Of a DNA stretch of 64,000 nucleotides, positions 53,437 through 62,438 are shown one piece after another. This DNA comes from Lactobacillus sp. (GTDB lineage Bacteria; Bacillota; Bacilli; Lactobacillales; Lactobacillaceae). The notes under the pieces are model-generated. The model had not been told where the DNA came from and did not search any database. It saw only the letters and a program-made list of their open reading frames with translations. The translations under genes and the position numbers were made by a program. The DNA is taken from assembly GCA_030530865.1 (NCBI GenBank), contig JAUMUC010000002.1:124001-188000 (forward strand). The letters run 5' to 3'. Each line of letters begins with the position of its first letter. Positions within the stretch are counted from its first letter, which is position 1.

Positions 53437-54077
53437 TTGAATACCTCTAGCACCTTTTTAAGATCTTCACGTGGTGCTTCATAATCATTAAAATGATGGT
53501 CACTTGCATATCCTAGTCCGATACCAACGGCTAAGGCTTCATTTTCTGGTACTGCAAGAATTGAACGAACCTCTTCGGGAAAACGCACAAATTCGTAAGC
53601 CGGCATCGTATCAATTCCTGCATTTTTAGCCAAAAGCATAATTGTTTGGGCAAAAGCACCTAGGTCAAAAGATGACCAGATTGGGGATTCTTTTGGGATA
53701 GTTAAATACAATACTGCCGGTGCATTATATAATTTTGCTTGCATCTCTTGCCATTTTGAAAAATCGTTGTTCAAAAATTCTTCTTTATGAGCAGTATTTT
53801 TCGCCATATTAGTTCTGGGATAAAAGTCCCAATCGTCACGATGCCAAGTTTTCCAGTCACTATGAGCTTCCACATTTTTGTTATTGGTTAAATGCTCAGC
53901 CTTAATTTTTGCCAAACTGTCACCTACAGCTAAGTAAGCATGCCATGGCTGTGAATCAACCCAACTTGGCGTCTTTTAAGCAATCGCCACAATTTCCTTG
54001 ATCACTTCAAGGTCGACTGGCTTATCTTGAAAAACTCGCACTGAGTGCCGACTATTAACTATCTTTTTTAAATCCAT
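53433..54077 (-). pseudogene. Nitroreductase family protein, broken by an in-frame stop
   Basis: Starting at ATG 54077 the frame reads MDLKKIVNSRHSVRVFQDK, a typical nitroreductase start, up to IVAIA at codon 33. Codon 34 is TAA (53978-53976), then the same frame goes on with KTPSWVDSQPWHAYLAVGD and the rest of the family to 53433. A C-to-T change in CAA (Gln) explains the stop, because AQKTPSW is the family-like reading. A later TTG at 53915 is not a credible start. The FMN protein would be about 214 residues. It lies 11 bases after miaA. A truncated enzyme from an internal start is unlikely to bind FMN. Confidence 0.88.
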
Positions 54078-54088
54078 AGAAGTCCTCA

Positions 54089-55000
54089 CTAATCTTTTTG
54101 CCAATTATAAATAGTTTCCAACATTTTTTCAAAAAATTGATCATCCAAAATAGGATCAAGCCAAACAACTGGTAACTTATTCTGGAAATAGGTCAATTGA
54201 CGTTTAGCAAAATGGCGAGACGCTTGCTTTAATTTATCAAGGCAAGTATCAAGATCGCTTTTACCTTCAAAATATGGGAAAAGTTCTTTATAGCCAATGG
54301 CTTGTCCTAATTGAAAAATTTCACTTCGATGTTCAAAAACGTACTTAGCTTCATCGACCAAACCTGCCTCAACCATTAAGTCCACCCGGTGATTGATGCG
54401 TTCATACATTAATTCTCGGTCAGTTTTCAATCCCAACAATAGATAATCATAACGTGGCTTAATTTCACTTTGTTGCTCAGAAAACTTTTTCCCAGTCCGG
54501 CTAATCACGGTCAATGCCCGCAATGCTCTTCTCGTATTTTGCACCGGGATCTTTTCGCAGGCCTTCGGATCGAGCTCATATAATTTATTCCATAACGCCT
54601 GGCTACCATTTTTATCTAAAAAATCTTGCCACTCATCGTCAACGGGACTTTTAATTTCATTTTCTTCACCCAATTGCATATCATTAATCAAGCAATTGAC
54701 ATAAAGGCCAGTTCCACCTGCCAAGATAGGCATGGTTTGAACTTTTTCGATAGCTGCACTTGCTTCATCAACAAAGTTTTTCACTGAATAAGGTTCGAAA
54801 ATTGAATGTGTGCCAACTAAATAATGTTTAGCAGCAGCTTGTTCTGCATCCGTTGCCTTGGCCGTGCCAATCGAGACTTCCCGGTAAACTTGCATGGAAT
54901 CTCCTGAGATGATTTCACCAGGTAATTTATTAGCTAAATCAATGGCGATCTTTGTTTTACCCATCGCTGTGGGACCAACGATCCCTAATAATTTTTTCAT
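54089..55000 (-). CDS. miaA: tRNA dimethylallyltransferase MiaA
   Basis: Adds the isopentenyl group to A37 of tRNAs reading UNN codons. The 303-residue protein has the P-loop GPTAMGKTKIA (9-19), SGDSMQVYREVSIGTAK, and the family AGGTGLYVN. Length is normal. Its AGGAGG ribosome site comes right after the T-run of the rhodanese-gene terminator. The next gene is the broken nitroreductase, 11 bases on. Confidence 0.95.
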   Translation of the reverse strand: MKKLLGIVGPTAMGKTKIAIDLANKLPGEIISGDSMQVYREVSIGTAKATDAEQAAAKHYLVGTHSIFEPYSVKNFVDEASAAIEKVQTMPILAGGTGLYVNCLINDMQLGEENEIKSPVDDEWQDFLDKNGSQALWNKLYELDPKACEKIPVQNTRRALRALTVISRTGKKFSEQQSEIKPRYDYLLLGLKTDRELMYERINHRVDLMVEAGLVDEAKYVFEHRSEIFQLGQAIGYKELFPYFEGKSDLDTCLDKLKQASRHFAKRQLTYFQNKLPVVWLDPILDDQFFEKMLETIYNWQKD

Positions 55001-55015
55001 AGGTCCTCCTAATAA

Positions 55016-55047
55016 AAAAGTACGTTTAGCAAGCTAAACATACTTTT
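55016..55047 (-). terminator. Terminator between rhodanese-like gene and miaA
   Basis: The stem AAGTATGTTTAG / CTAAACGTACTT (one G-T pair) with loop CTTG is followed by TTTTATT on the minus strand. The miaA ribosome site follows after about 4 bases. Confidence 0.82.
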
Positions 55048-55448
55048 TAATATTTTGAAGATTTTACCCGGCCATCCCAATCGTTAATGCCACCAGTAAG
55101 GTAGTAGATTGAGTTATAACCTTTACGCTTCAACATCCGAGCTGCCTTTAAAGTTACTGTTTTTGAATCTGAATATAGATAAACAGGCATATCTTTACGA
55201 AGTTCTTGATACTTGTATTTAAACATGCTCATTGGAAATGAACGTGCTCCATCAATATGTTTTCTCTTAAAAGGAGCTGCTTCACGCAAGTCCACGATTT
55301 GTGCCTTACGCATACCTTCTTTAAATTCTTCTTTGGTTAATTGTCCACCTAAACGCTTATTAGCAATAAAGTTCATGATACCAACTGCTAAGAAACCGAT
55401 CAGGATGACTAGCAAAATGCCATCTAAAACCAAAATAAATGTTTGCAT
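55047..55448 (-). CDS. Membrane-anchored rhodanese-like protein lacking the catalytic cysteine
   Basis: A 133-residue protein with one N-terminal membrane segment (LVLDGILLVILIGFLAVGIM) and a cytoplasmic rhodanese domain (AQIVDLREAAPFKRKHIDGA). At the usual active-site loop, LYSDSKTVTLKAARML, no Cys is present; Ser takes its place. It is thus unlikely to be a sulphurtransferase and may act as a binding domain. It lies in the rpmG-rhomboid-yqgQ-rhodanese cluster common in Firmicutes. A GGAGGG site precedes the ATG. Confidence 0.88.
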   Translation of the reverse strand: MQTFILVLDGILLVILIGFLAVGIMNFIANKRLGGQLTKEEFKEGMRKAQIVDLREAAPFKRKHIDGARSFPMSMFKYKYQELRKDMPVYLYSDSKTVTLKAARMLKRKGYNSIYYLTGGINDWDGRVKSSKY

Positions 55449-55481
55449 GCTTTTCCCTCCAATTCCTTAGTTTATTCTAAC

Positions 55482-55697
55482 CTACTTTTCGGAAAATAGA
55501 CCACCCTTTTCTTCAATATCATGTTCGTGACGCAGAATTAATTTAGCGGTCATGTAGGTTTTATTGTCAATTAGTCCAGCATGAAAAAGATTATCAAGCT
55601 CTAAAGCCATAAGTTCGATATCCCAAATTCGTTTGCCAACGTGGACTAAAATGCCATACTTCTTTAAAAGCTGACCAACATCATACAGAGTTTTCAT
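55482..55697 (-). CDS. yqgQ: YqgQ family small protein
   Basis: A 71-residue protein of the YqgQ (DUF910) family, with MKTLYDVGQLLKKYGILVHV and the middle segment WDIELMALELDNLFHAGLID. It is a small helical protein of unknown function, usually beside the rhomboid protease gene and glucokinase in Firmicutes. Here it touches the rhomboid stop and lies 33 bases before the rhodanese-like gene. Confidence 0.9.
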   Translation of the reverse strand: MKTLYDVGQLLKKYGILVHVGKRIWDIELMALELDNLFHAGLIDNKTYMTAKLILRHEHDIEEKGGLFSEK

Positions 55698-56372
55698 TTA
55701 ACCGATCACCAGACCTTTTTTAAGGAAGAAAACTAGCAAAGCCATCAAAACACCAAATGCTAAAGCACGGTACCAACGATCATAACGTTTCAAGACGCGG
55801 CTTCCTAAAACCATGGCGATTAAAACACCGCCGATAAAGCCACCAATGTGTCCCCAAATATCAATATCTGGCATAAAAAGATTGAAGACAATATTAACGA
55901 CTGCTAATGAAAAAGCTTGTCGTCCTAATAAAAGACCAGCTTGATTATCACGATTCCGATAGCCAATGATGGACATCGCACCGAGCAATCCAAAAACAGC
56001 GGTTGAAGCACCGGCTGAGATTGAATAATCATTAGCAAAAGCCAGGCTCATCACATTTCCAAAAATACCAGTCAATAAGTAAAGTGCCAAGAAACGCCAA
56101 TGACCCATGATTCTTTCTAAATATGGTCCAAGATAGGCAATCATCACCATATTGCAGGCAAGATGCAAGATGCCGATATGTAAAAATTGGGCTGTAACTA
56201 AACGATACCATTGTCCATAATTGACAATCAGCACATTATTTTGGGCACCAAGGCGAATTAAGGTTGTTGTATTACTTGATCCGCCAGAAAGAGCTTCGAA
56301 AACAAAGATGGCAACTAGGAAAATTAAAATTAGCGAGGTAACAGTATTTTCTTTTAAGTCACTTAAATTCAT
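55698..56372 (-). CDS. Rhomboid family intramembrane serine protease
   Basis: A 224-residue membrane protease. The catalytic Ser lies in SAGASTAVFGLLGAMS (GASTAVFG motif, about residue 130) and the partner His in IWGHIGGFIGGVL. The HIGILHLACNMVMI segment is the family's helix 2 motif. Six membrane segments are visible. A terminator for rpmG lies directly before the ribosome site, so expression from the rpmG side may need read-through. Substrate unknown. Confidence 0.93.
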   Translation of the reverse strand: MNLSDLKENTVTSLILIFLVAIFVFEALSGGSSNTTTLIRLGAQNNVLIVNYGQWYRLVTAQFLHIGILHLACNMVMIAYLGPYLERIMGHWRFLALYLLTGIFGNVMSLAFANDYSISAGASTAVFGLLGAMSIIGYRNRDNQAGLLLGRQAFSLAVVNIVFNLFMPDIDIWGHIGGFIGGVLIAMVLGSRVLKRYDRWYRALAFGVLMALLVFFLKKGLVIG

Positions 56373-56392
56373 ATAAATTCCTTTAAAAAAAG

Positions 56393-56413
56393 AGCAGGCG
56401 AAAGATGCCTGCT
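56393..56413 (-). terminator. Terminator after rpmG
   Basis: The stem AGCAGGC / GCCTGCT with a 7-base loop is followed by CTTTTTTT on the minus strand, 13 bases after the rpmG stop and 3-4 bases before the rhomboid ribosome site. Confidence 0.83.
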
Positions 56414-56425
56414 TCTTCGTTTTTA

Positions 56426-56575
56426 TTACTTAGTTTCACGGTGAAGTGTTGCGTGTCTTTCAACTGGACAATACTTCTTTAATTCTAAACGTTCTGGGTG
56501 CTTACGCTTGTTCTTCTTTGATAAGTAACTACGGTCACCGCATTCAGTACATTCTAAAAGGATATTATCTGCCAT
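56426..56575 (-). CDS. rpmG: 50S ribosomal protein L33
   Basis: Read directly from the sequence: [18 protein letters not shown] and onward for 49 residues. It contains [18 protein letters not shown], the L33 core. CTEC and YCP give three of the four cysteines of the zinc-binding form. The fourth is absent, because VERHATLH follows the CP. The gene lies 69 bases after the PBP gene and is followed by a terminator. A GGTGG site precedes the ATG. Confidence 0.95.
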   Translation of the reverse strand: MADNILLECTECGDRSYLSKKNKRKHPERLELKKYCPVERHATLHRETK

Positions 56576-56644
56576 TGTTTTCACCACCTGCAATTTAATT
56601 TGACTAAATCATTTTAACATTCTTAATTCTAATTTTCCAGTATT

Positions 56645-58744
56645 TTATTTGTTACTGTGAAGTTTAAAGTAATTTTGCACCATACTCTTAGCTACACTCA
56701 AGGTGTAGTGACCTTCTAGATCAGGATCTAATCCTGGGAAGACAATCGCTACTGCCAATTGAGGATTCTTAGTTGGAGCAAAGCCGATGAAGGTGGCATT
56801 GATCAATTCAATGTTGTAACTCTTGTTTGGCTTCTTTGGATTGTAGTAGAAGGTTTGAGCAGTACCAGTTTTGGCTGAAATAGCTGGCTTAACACTCTTC
56901 AATGTATGAGCTGTACCCCATGAATTTGAACCATGAACTACTTGCCACATACCTTGTTTAATCACAGCTAACTCTGATTGAGTCCAAGGAATTCTAAATT
57001 GAACGTTCGGTTGCTTGTTATAAGTAATCTTCAAGCGATTATTTGAACTAGTTTTACCAATTCCTTGTACGATATATGGTTGCATCCGGTATCCACCATT
57101 AGCAATGGTTGAAACATATTGAGCTAATTGAATTGGTGTATAAGCATCATAGTTACCATATGATTCGTCCAATACAGAACCGGATAAAATCTGACCGTTG
57201 TCATCATATGAGCTACCTTCAATTCCTTTGGCTTCACCTGGTAAGTCAACCCCAGTCTTTTGTCCTAAACCAAACATATTGAAGTTATTTCTTAAAATGC
57301 TAAAAGCATTTTGTGGAATATGGATATAGGTCTTAGGTACATATTTTGCCTTAAGCCAACGCATAGCTAAGTGCATCATGTAAATGTTTGAAGAAACTTC
57401 CAAGGCACTAGCTGCATTCAATGAAGAGAAAGTGCCAATTGGGTAAACTGATTTCTTAACTGGCGTACTTGGCAAATAAATTGGCGTATCAGCCAACGTG
57501 TTGTCGGTTGGCGTAATTGCCCCATTCATCAATCCCCCAGCAACCATCGCTGGCTTAACTACAGACCCCATAACGAAAGTTTGGTTGATAACACCTAAAG
57601 CATTATCAGTCATTTTTCCTGTTGTGGTATCTCTAGAAATTCCTGTCATAGCCAAAATGGCACCAGTTTGAGGATTCATAGCAATGGCATAAGCACCATT
57701 AGAATATTTAGCCGCACCAGCGGAAATCGCTGCCTTATATTGTGACTTCAAGGCATTTTGCACAATCTTTTGATACTTAGCATCGATCGTTAATTGCAAA
57801 CTTGCCCCTGATTCACCCTTGTAAACAGTCTTAGTTTGGTCAACTTTACCATTTGAATCAACTTCACTCGTTGATTTAGTACCCTTAAGTAGAGCTTCAT
57901 ATTCTTTTTCTAGATATGAGGTACCTACTCGGTCGTTTCTTGAGTAACCTTCCATCAAGTAGTACTTCAAGTTGTCACTTGGCAAACCGGCTTTTTCAGT
58001 TGAAACAGAACCGATAATACTTTGAATTGAAGCCCCATTTGGATAACTTCTTTCCCAGTCAGTTCCGATCCCAACCCCTGGCAATTCAGAGAGGTGTTCA
58101 CCAACTAAAGCAACTTCAGTACTAGTTAAGTCCTTATTTTTAACATAGATGGTTGAAAGCATAGAAGCTCCACTAACCTTGTTAAAAATCAAAGCTGCAG
58201 TTTCTTCCCGTTTAGTTAATTCGGGATTTTCTTTCATGACCTGATTTATTAAGTTTTTATAAATTGTTGAAGAATCAAGGGCATTACCGGAACTGTCGAC
58301 TTTTTCACTCTTAGGCAAATTCTTGGTCTCGCGAGCCAAATTCTGATTATTAGCTAAGTAATAAGCTGCTTTAATCTGCTTAGTCAAATCGCTACTATCA
58401 AGGGTGATATATGCACTTAATTTATTAGAAATATCATACAAATCACTCGTGCTAGCTGAAGCACTTCTCGTATATGTGACAGCATTATTAGCCTTATTAC
58501 CGACTAAAATTCGACCTTGAGAATCATACATGATACCTCGAGGAACTTGACTAGAAATCGTATTAGTATCTGTTTGATTAACTTCAGATTTGAATTGTCC
58601 ACCGTATGCTAGTTGCAAATATGCCAGCTGAGCAATGAGCATCGCAAACAAGACAAAAATAACACCGAGAATGATTTTCATCCGGATTGGCGTTTCAAAC
58701 GCCTTTCTCGATTTATCTACATTATTCTTTTTAAAAAAATTCAT
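56645..58744 (-). CDS. Class B penicillin-binding protein (PBP2B-like transpeptidase)
   Basis: Transpeptidase that cross-links peptidoglycan. The 699-residue protein has one N-terminal membrane segment (ILGVIFVLFAMLIAQLAYL), a dimerisation domain starting with TDTNTISSQVPRGIMYDS, and the transpeptidase domain. The active-site Ser is in GSVVKPAM (SxxK), followed by SSNIYM (SxN) and AKTGTAQ (KTG). This layout fits PBP2b/PbpA of cell division or elongation. It lies upstream of rpmG, diverging from the YfhO-family gene. Confidence 0.92.
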   Translation of the reverse strand: MNFFKKNNVDKSRKAFETPIRMKIILGVIFVLFAMLIAQLAYLQLAYGGQFKSEVNQTDTNTISSQVPRGIMYDSQGRILVGNKANNAVTYTRSASASTSDLYDISNKLSAYITLDSSDLTKQIKAAYYLANNQNLARETKNLPKSEKVDSSGNALDSSTIYKNLINQVMKENPELTKREETAALIFNKVSGASMLSTIYVKNKDLTSTEVALVGEHLSELPGVGIGTDWERSYPNGASIQSIIGSVSTEKAGLPSDNLKYYLMEGYSRNDRVGTSYLEKEYEALLKGTKSTSEVDSNGKVDQTKTVYKGESGASLQLTIDAKYQKIVQNALKSQYKAAISAGAAKYSNGAYAIAMNPQTGAILAMTGISRDTTTGKMTDNALGVINQTFVMGSVVKPAMVAGGLMNGAITPTDNTLADTPIYLPSTPVKKSVYPIGTFSSLNAASALEVSSNIYMMHLAMRWLKAKYVPKTYIHIPQNAFSILRNNFNMFGLGQKTGVDLPGEAKGIEGSSYDDNGQILSGSVLDESYGNYDAYTPIQLAQYVSTIANGGYRMQPYIVQGIGKTSSNNRLKITYNKQPNVQFRIPWTQSELAVIKQGMWQVVHGSNSWGTAHTLKSVKPAISAKTGTAQTFYYNPKKPNKSYNIELINATFIGFAPTKNPQLAVAIVFPGLDPDLEGHYTLSVAKSMVQNYFKLHSNK

Positions 58745-58821
58745 GTTTTGATTTCCTTATTAAAACTGGTATCATTTTAACAGAAAAAGTTTTTAAATTC
58801 TATTCCCGAGGAGACAATAGC

Positions 58822-61383
58822 GTGAAAAATATGAAAAACATTTTTTCTAAAAAGGCTCTACCTTATTGGTTAAGTTTTTTCGTGCCTTTTATTTTATTTG
58901 CTGGATATTTTGCATATCACGGCTCTAACATTTTAACGATTGACCTTGGACAACAATATATCGACTTCTTGGCTTTTGTCAGAAGAAATCTATTTAGCGA
59001 TCCGCTCAATCTAATTTACTCATTCCAAAATGGACATGGTAACTCAATGATCGGTACTGATGCTTACTACTTGCTCAGTCCATTAAACTTGCTTTTGTTC
59101 CTATTTCCATTAAAGATTCTTCCATACGCAATCTATGTTTTAATTTCTGTTAAGATTGCCCTTTCTGGATTAACTGCTTTTCATTACTGGAATAAAAAGT
59201 TCAACAACACTTGGTCAAGTTTACCAGCCAGCTTAGCTTATGCTTTGTCAGGTTATGCAATGGCTTACTTCATCAACTTGATGTGGTTAGATTCTGTGAT
59301 TTTGCTACCTATTTTGGTAATGGAAATCGACAAGTTATTAGCTGGTAAAAAGCACCACTTGGTAGCAGTTACTTGTGCCCTTTGGATCACTAACTTCTAC
59401 AGTGGTTACATGGCTTTATTATTCGGTTTAATCTACTTCATTGCTAGATCAACTAGTGAAGGGATTTTCCTTGAAAAGTTATGGGCTTACATTAAGTCTT
59501 CAGCTATCGCCAGCTTTATGTCAGCTGTACTTTTAATTCCAGCTGCTAGTGACTTATTACTGGGTAAAGCTAAGAACTCAGCTACTTGGAGCATGAACTT
59601 CTTGTTTGAACCATGGCAATTGTTCATGAAGTTATTGACTGGTGCTTACAATTTCCGTGAAATGAGTGCCGGTTTGCCAAACATTTTCTTAACTACTTTA
59701 CTTTTCTACTTGGCAATTCAATACTTCTTTAACAAGAACTTCTCTGCTAAAGAAAAATGGATCAACGGATTTGTGACTCTATTCTTCATTTTGTCATTAA
59801 GTTGGATTCCACTTAACTTAATTTGGCACATGGGTCAATTCCCAATTTGGTACCCTTCAAGATTTAGTTTTGTTGTTATCTTCTGGGTAATTGACTTAGC
59901 TTTGAAGAATTTGAATAATCTTGATTTAAAGATGGGTAAAGTTCAACCTGTCTTGTTGATTATTTTATCAATTGCCTTTGTGCTTGAATGGATCAAGCTA
60001 AAGCCTAGCTTTACTTTCTTAAACATGAGTACTATTTTAATTTCAGGAATTTACTTATTCTTGTCAGTACTCTACTGTTTAGTTGTTTGCCAAGATAAAG
60101 ATATTAAGAAATCCTTCTTTGCAGTCTTTGTCTTTACTGAAGTTTTAGTCAACCTTTACCTCAGTTTGAACAACTTAACTTTCCAAAACAATCGTGATTA
60201 TGAAGTTTACGCAACTAACATGCGTGAAATTTACTCAAAGATTCAAGCAAAAGATCCATCATTCTACAGAACTGCAGCTGTTTTCTCACGTGATGACGAT
60301 GATAGTTTCTCAATTGGTTACAATGGTTTGAGTACATTCAACTCATTAATCAACAACACCACTTCAGACTTTGTTAAGAACTTTGGTTATGCTCAAAGTT
60401 TGAACTCATATAGTATGGCTGGTGGTAACCCAATTTCTGATTCACTCTTTGGTGTGAAGTACATTATTAAGCCAACAACTAATATTTACAGCATTCCTGA
60501 AAGTGAACGTCTACAAATTAGCAATACAGCTCAAGTTCCTACTGATAAGATGATTGCTCATACTCGTCAGTTAATGGCTTACGTTCAACCTGCAGTTCCA
60601 ATGGTATTTAGTTCAAATACCTCATTGAAATTCGACTTGAACGTCTTCAACCCAGTTGACAGTATTAATAACTTTGCTCACAACGTCTTAAACAATCAAA
60701 AGCCTTACTTAATGCAATTCGGCTTAGATAACTTTAAGCTCAAGAACGCTAAGAAAGATAAAAATTCTGCTACTAACTACATTGCCAAAAATGCTAATAA
60801 AGATGCATACATCAAAAAGACAATTAAGTTAAGTGACAACCACAGTTACTACTTACTACTTAGCTCAGATATTATTTCAAACAATAATATTGACGTAACT
60901 GTAAACGATGTGAAATTAACTTTCCCAACTAAGAATGGTCAAAACATTTTGATCTACATGACCCAGCAAAGTAAGGGTGAAAAGCTTCGCATCAAATTCA
61001 AATTTAAGGATAGTCTAGATATCAGTAGTGTTCAATTAGTCAACATGAATGTATCTCAATACAATAAAGATGTCATTAAGTTCAACACTAAGCAACCTAC
61101 TGTAAGTTTGACTAACCCAATGACAGTTGAAACAACCAGCTTCAAGAGTGGTAAATACGTTAAAACAACCATTCCTTGGAGTGAAAACTGGACTGCTTAT
61201 GTTAACGGCAAGAAAGCACAAACAACTCAATACAACAATGCTCTACTAGCTGTTAAGACTAAGCCCGGTCAATCAATCAAAGTTAAATTAGTCTTCGTTC
61301 CAAAGATGCTCTATTTAGGATTACTCATAACTCTAATCGCAACAGCAATTTTCTGGAAATTTAAGAAGCATATTTACAAGTAA
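58822..61383 (+). CDS. YfhO family membrane protein
   Basis: An 853-residue protein with about twelve or more membrane segments in the first 430 residues, an extracellular part from about 450 to 820, and a final segment near the end (LGLLITLIATAIFW). It starts FFVPFILFAGYFAYHGSNIL and has LGQQYIDFLAFVRRN, the pattern of YfhO/GtcA-linked proteins. YfhO-family proteins have been shown in other Firmicutes to help glycosylate teichoic acids. The start is GTG 58822 with GAGGAG 8 bases upstream. Family fit is good; the substrate is inferred. Confidence 0.85.
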   Translation: MKNMKNIFSKKALPYWLSFFVPFILFAGYFAYHGSNILTIDLGQQYIDFLAFVRRNLFSDPLNLIYSFQNGHGNSMIGTDAYYLLSPLNLLLFLFPLKILPYAIYVLISVKIALSGLTAFHYWNKKFNNTWSSLPASLAYALSGYAMAYFINLMWLDSVILLPILVMEIDKLLAGKKHHLVAVTCALWITNFYSGYMALLFGLIYFIARSTSEGIFLEKLWAYIKSSAIASFMSAVLLIPAASDLLLGKAKNSATWSMNFLFEPWQLFMKLLTGAYNFREMSAGLPNIFLTTLLFYLAIQYFFNKNFSAKEKWINGFVTLFFILSLSWIPLNLIWHMGQFPIWYPSRFSFVVIFWVIDLALKNLNNLDLKMGKVQPVLLIILSIAFVLEWIKLKPSFTFLNMSTILISGIYLFLSVLYCLVVCQDKDIKKSFFAVFVFTEVLVNLYLSLNNLTFQNNRDYEVYATNMREIYSKIQAKDPSFYRTAAVFSRDDDDSFSIGYNGLSTFNSLINNTTSDFVKNFGYAQSLNSYSMAGGNPISDSLFGVKYIIKPTTNIYSIPESERLQISNTAQVPTDKMIAHTRQLMAYVQPAVPMVFSSNTSLKFDLNVFNPVDSINNFAHNVLNNQKPYLMQFGLDNFKLKNAKKDKNSATNYIAKNANKDAYIKKTIKLSDNHSYYLLLSSDIISNNNIDVTVNDVKLTFPTKNGQNILIYMTQQSKGEKLRIKFKFKDSLDISSVQLVNMNVSQYNKDVIKFNTKQPTVSLTNPMTVETTSFKSGKYVKTTIPWSENWTAYVNGKKAQTTQYNNALLAVKTKPGQSIKVKLVFVPKMLYLGLLITLIATAIFWKFKKHIYK

Positions 61384-61391
61384 AAACTAGC

Positions 61392-61446
61392 AATAAGATC
61401 TAATTTTCGATACAATTTATACGTTATCAAAAAATTAGATCTTATT
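61392..61446 (+). terminator. Long-stem terminator between YfhO and sugar kinase genes
   Basis: A perfect 16-bp stem (AATAAGATCTAATTTT / AAAATTAGATCTTATT) with a 23-base loop is followed by TTTTTTAG. GATA and TATC in the loop could extend the pairing. The kinase ribosome site comes only a few bases later. Confidence 0.8.
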
Positions 61447-61470
61447 TTTTTAGAAAAGGTGTTTAAATTA

Positions 61471-62394
61471 ATGGCAATTAAATACACAATTGGTGTAGAC
61501 GCCGGTGGTACTCACTCTACTGCTATTGCTTACGATGAACAAGGTAAGGAATTAGCAAGAGCTGAAGCCGGACAAGGTAATATTAACGCTGACTACGAAG
61601 GCGGTATCGATCACATCGCTTCTGCAGTTAACGAAATTTTAGACAAAGTTGATGGAGACTGCCAACGTGTTCTTTGTGGTATCGCTGGTTTGTCAGTTGT
61701 TGGTGGAGCTGCAGAAGTTGCTGCAACTATTTCATCAAAGATTTCTAACTTACCTACTCGTGCCGTAACTGACTCACTTTTAGCCCTTTACAACGGTTTA
61801 GAAGGTGCTGATGGTGCTTTAGTTATCGCAGGTACTGGTTCAGTTGTTAACGGCTTACAAGATGGTCGTTTAATCAGTGTTGGTGGTTACGGTAACTTAC
61901 TTGGTGACGAAGGTTCAGGTTACGCAATTTCAGTTGCTGCAATGAAGGAAGCTCTTCTTAAGTGGGACCGTCGTGAAGAAAGTAGCTTAATTAAGTTATT
62001 TACTGAATTATTCGACGTAGATGAAATGAACGACTGTAACGCTAAGTTCTACAAGATGGCTAACTCAGAAGTTGCTGGTATGGCTGTCAAGGTAGCTAAG
62101 TTAGCAGATGCTGGCGATCAAGAAGCAATCGAAATTATTCGTCAACAAGGTTTGCTTTTAGCTAGAGATATCATCATTTGCTTGGACCGTTACGAAGATC
62201 CTAAGCCAATGCGTGTTGCTTTAACTGGTTCAGTTTTAGCTAACAACGAAATGATGCGTTCAATTATTGAAGACGAAGTTAAGTCATCATACCCTGATGT
62301 TGTCTTCTCAATTTCAAATGGTGAAAACGCTCGTGGTGTACTTTTCGATAAGTCAAACGACTACCGTTACTTCACTAACCATTCACATCATTAA
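61471..62394 (+). CDS. BadF/BcrA-type sugar kinase (N-acetylglucosamine kinase-like)
   Basis: An actin-fold kinase of the BadF/BadG/BcrA ATPase family, as NagK of eukaryotes and MurK/GspK of bacteria. The 307-residue protein has GVDAGGTHSTA (phosphate 1, residues 7-17), CGIAGLS, VIAGTGSVV (phosphate 2), and GGYGNLLGDEGSGY. The likely substrate is N-acetylglucosamine or muramic acid from wall turnover. Start chosen is ATG 61471 (MAIKYTIG), after AAGG; a GTG at 61459 overlaps that site. It follows the long-stem terminator and converges with the solute-binding lipoprotein gene. Confidence 0.88.
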   Translation: MAIKYTIGVDAGGTHSTAIAYDEQGKELARAEAGQGNINADYEGGIDHIASAVNEILDKVDGDCQRVLCGIAGLSVVGGAAEVAATISSKISNLPTRAVTDSLLALYNGLEGADGALVIAGTGSVVNGLQDGRLISVGGYGNLLGDEGSGYAISVAAMKEALLKWDRREESSLIKLFTELFDVDEMNDCNAKFYKMANSEVAGMAVKVAKLADAGDQEAIEIIRQQGLLLARDIIICLDRYEDPKPMRVALTGSVLANNEMMRSIIEDEVKSSYPDVVFSISNGENARGVLFDKSNDYRYFTNHSHH

Positions 62395-62402
62395 TTATAA
62401 AT

Positions 62403-62438
62403 AAAAATAGCTCATATCAATCTATATGAGCTATTTTT
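62403..62438. terminator. Bidirectional terminator between kinase and solute-binding protein genes
   Basis: The stem AAAAATAGCTCATAT / ATATGAGCTATTTTT with a 6-base loop carries T-runs on both strands. Confidence 0.92.

Noticed and set aside
61036-61230. Minus-strand frame inside the YfhO-family gene
   Set aside because: Antisense shadow without ribosome site or family signal.
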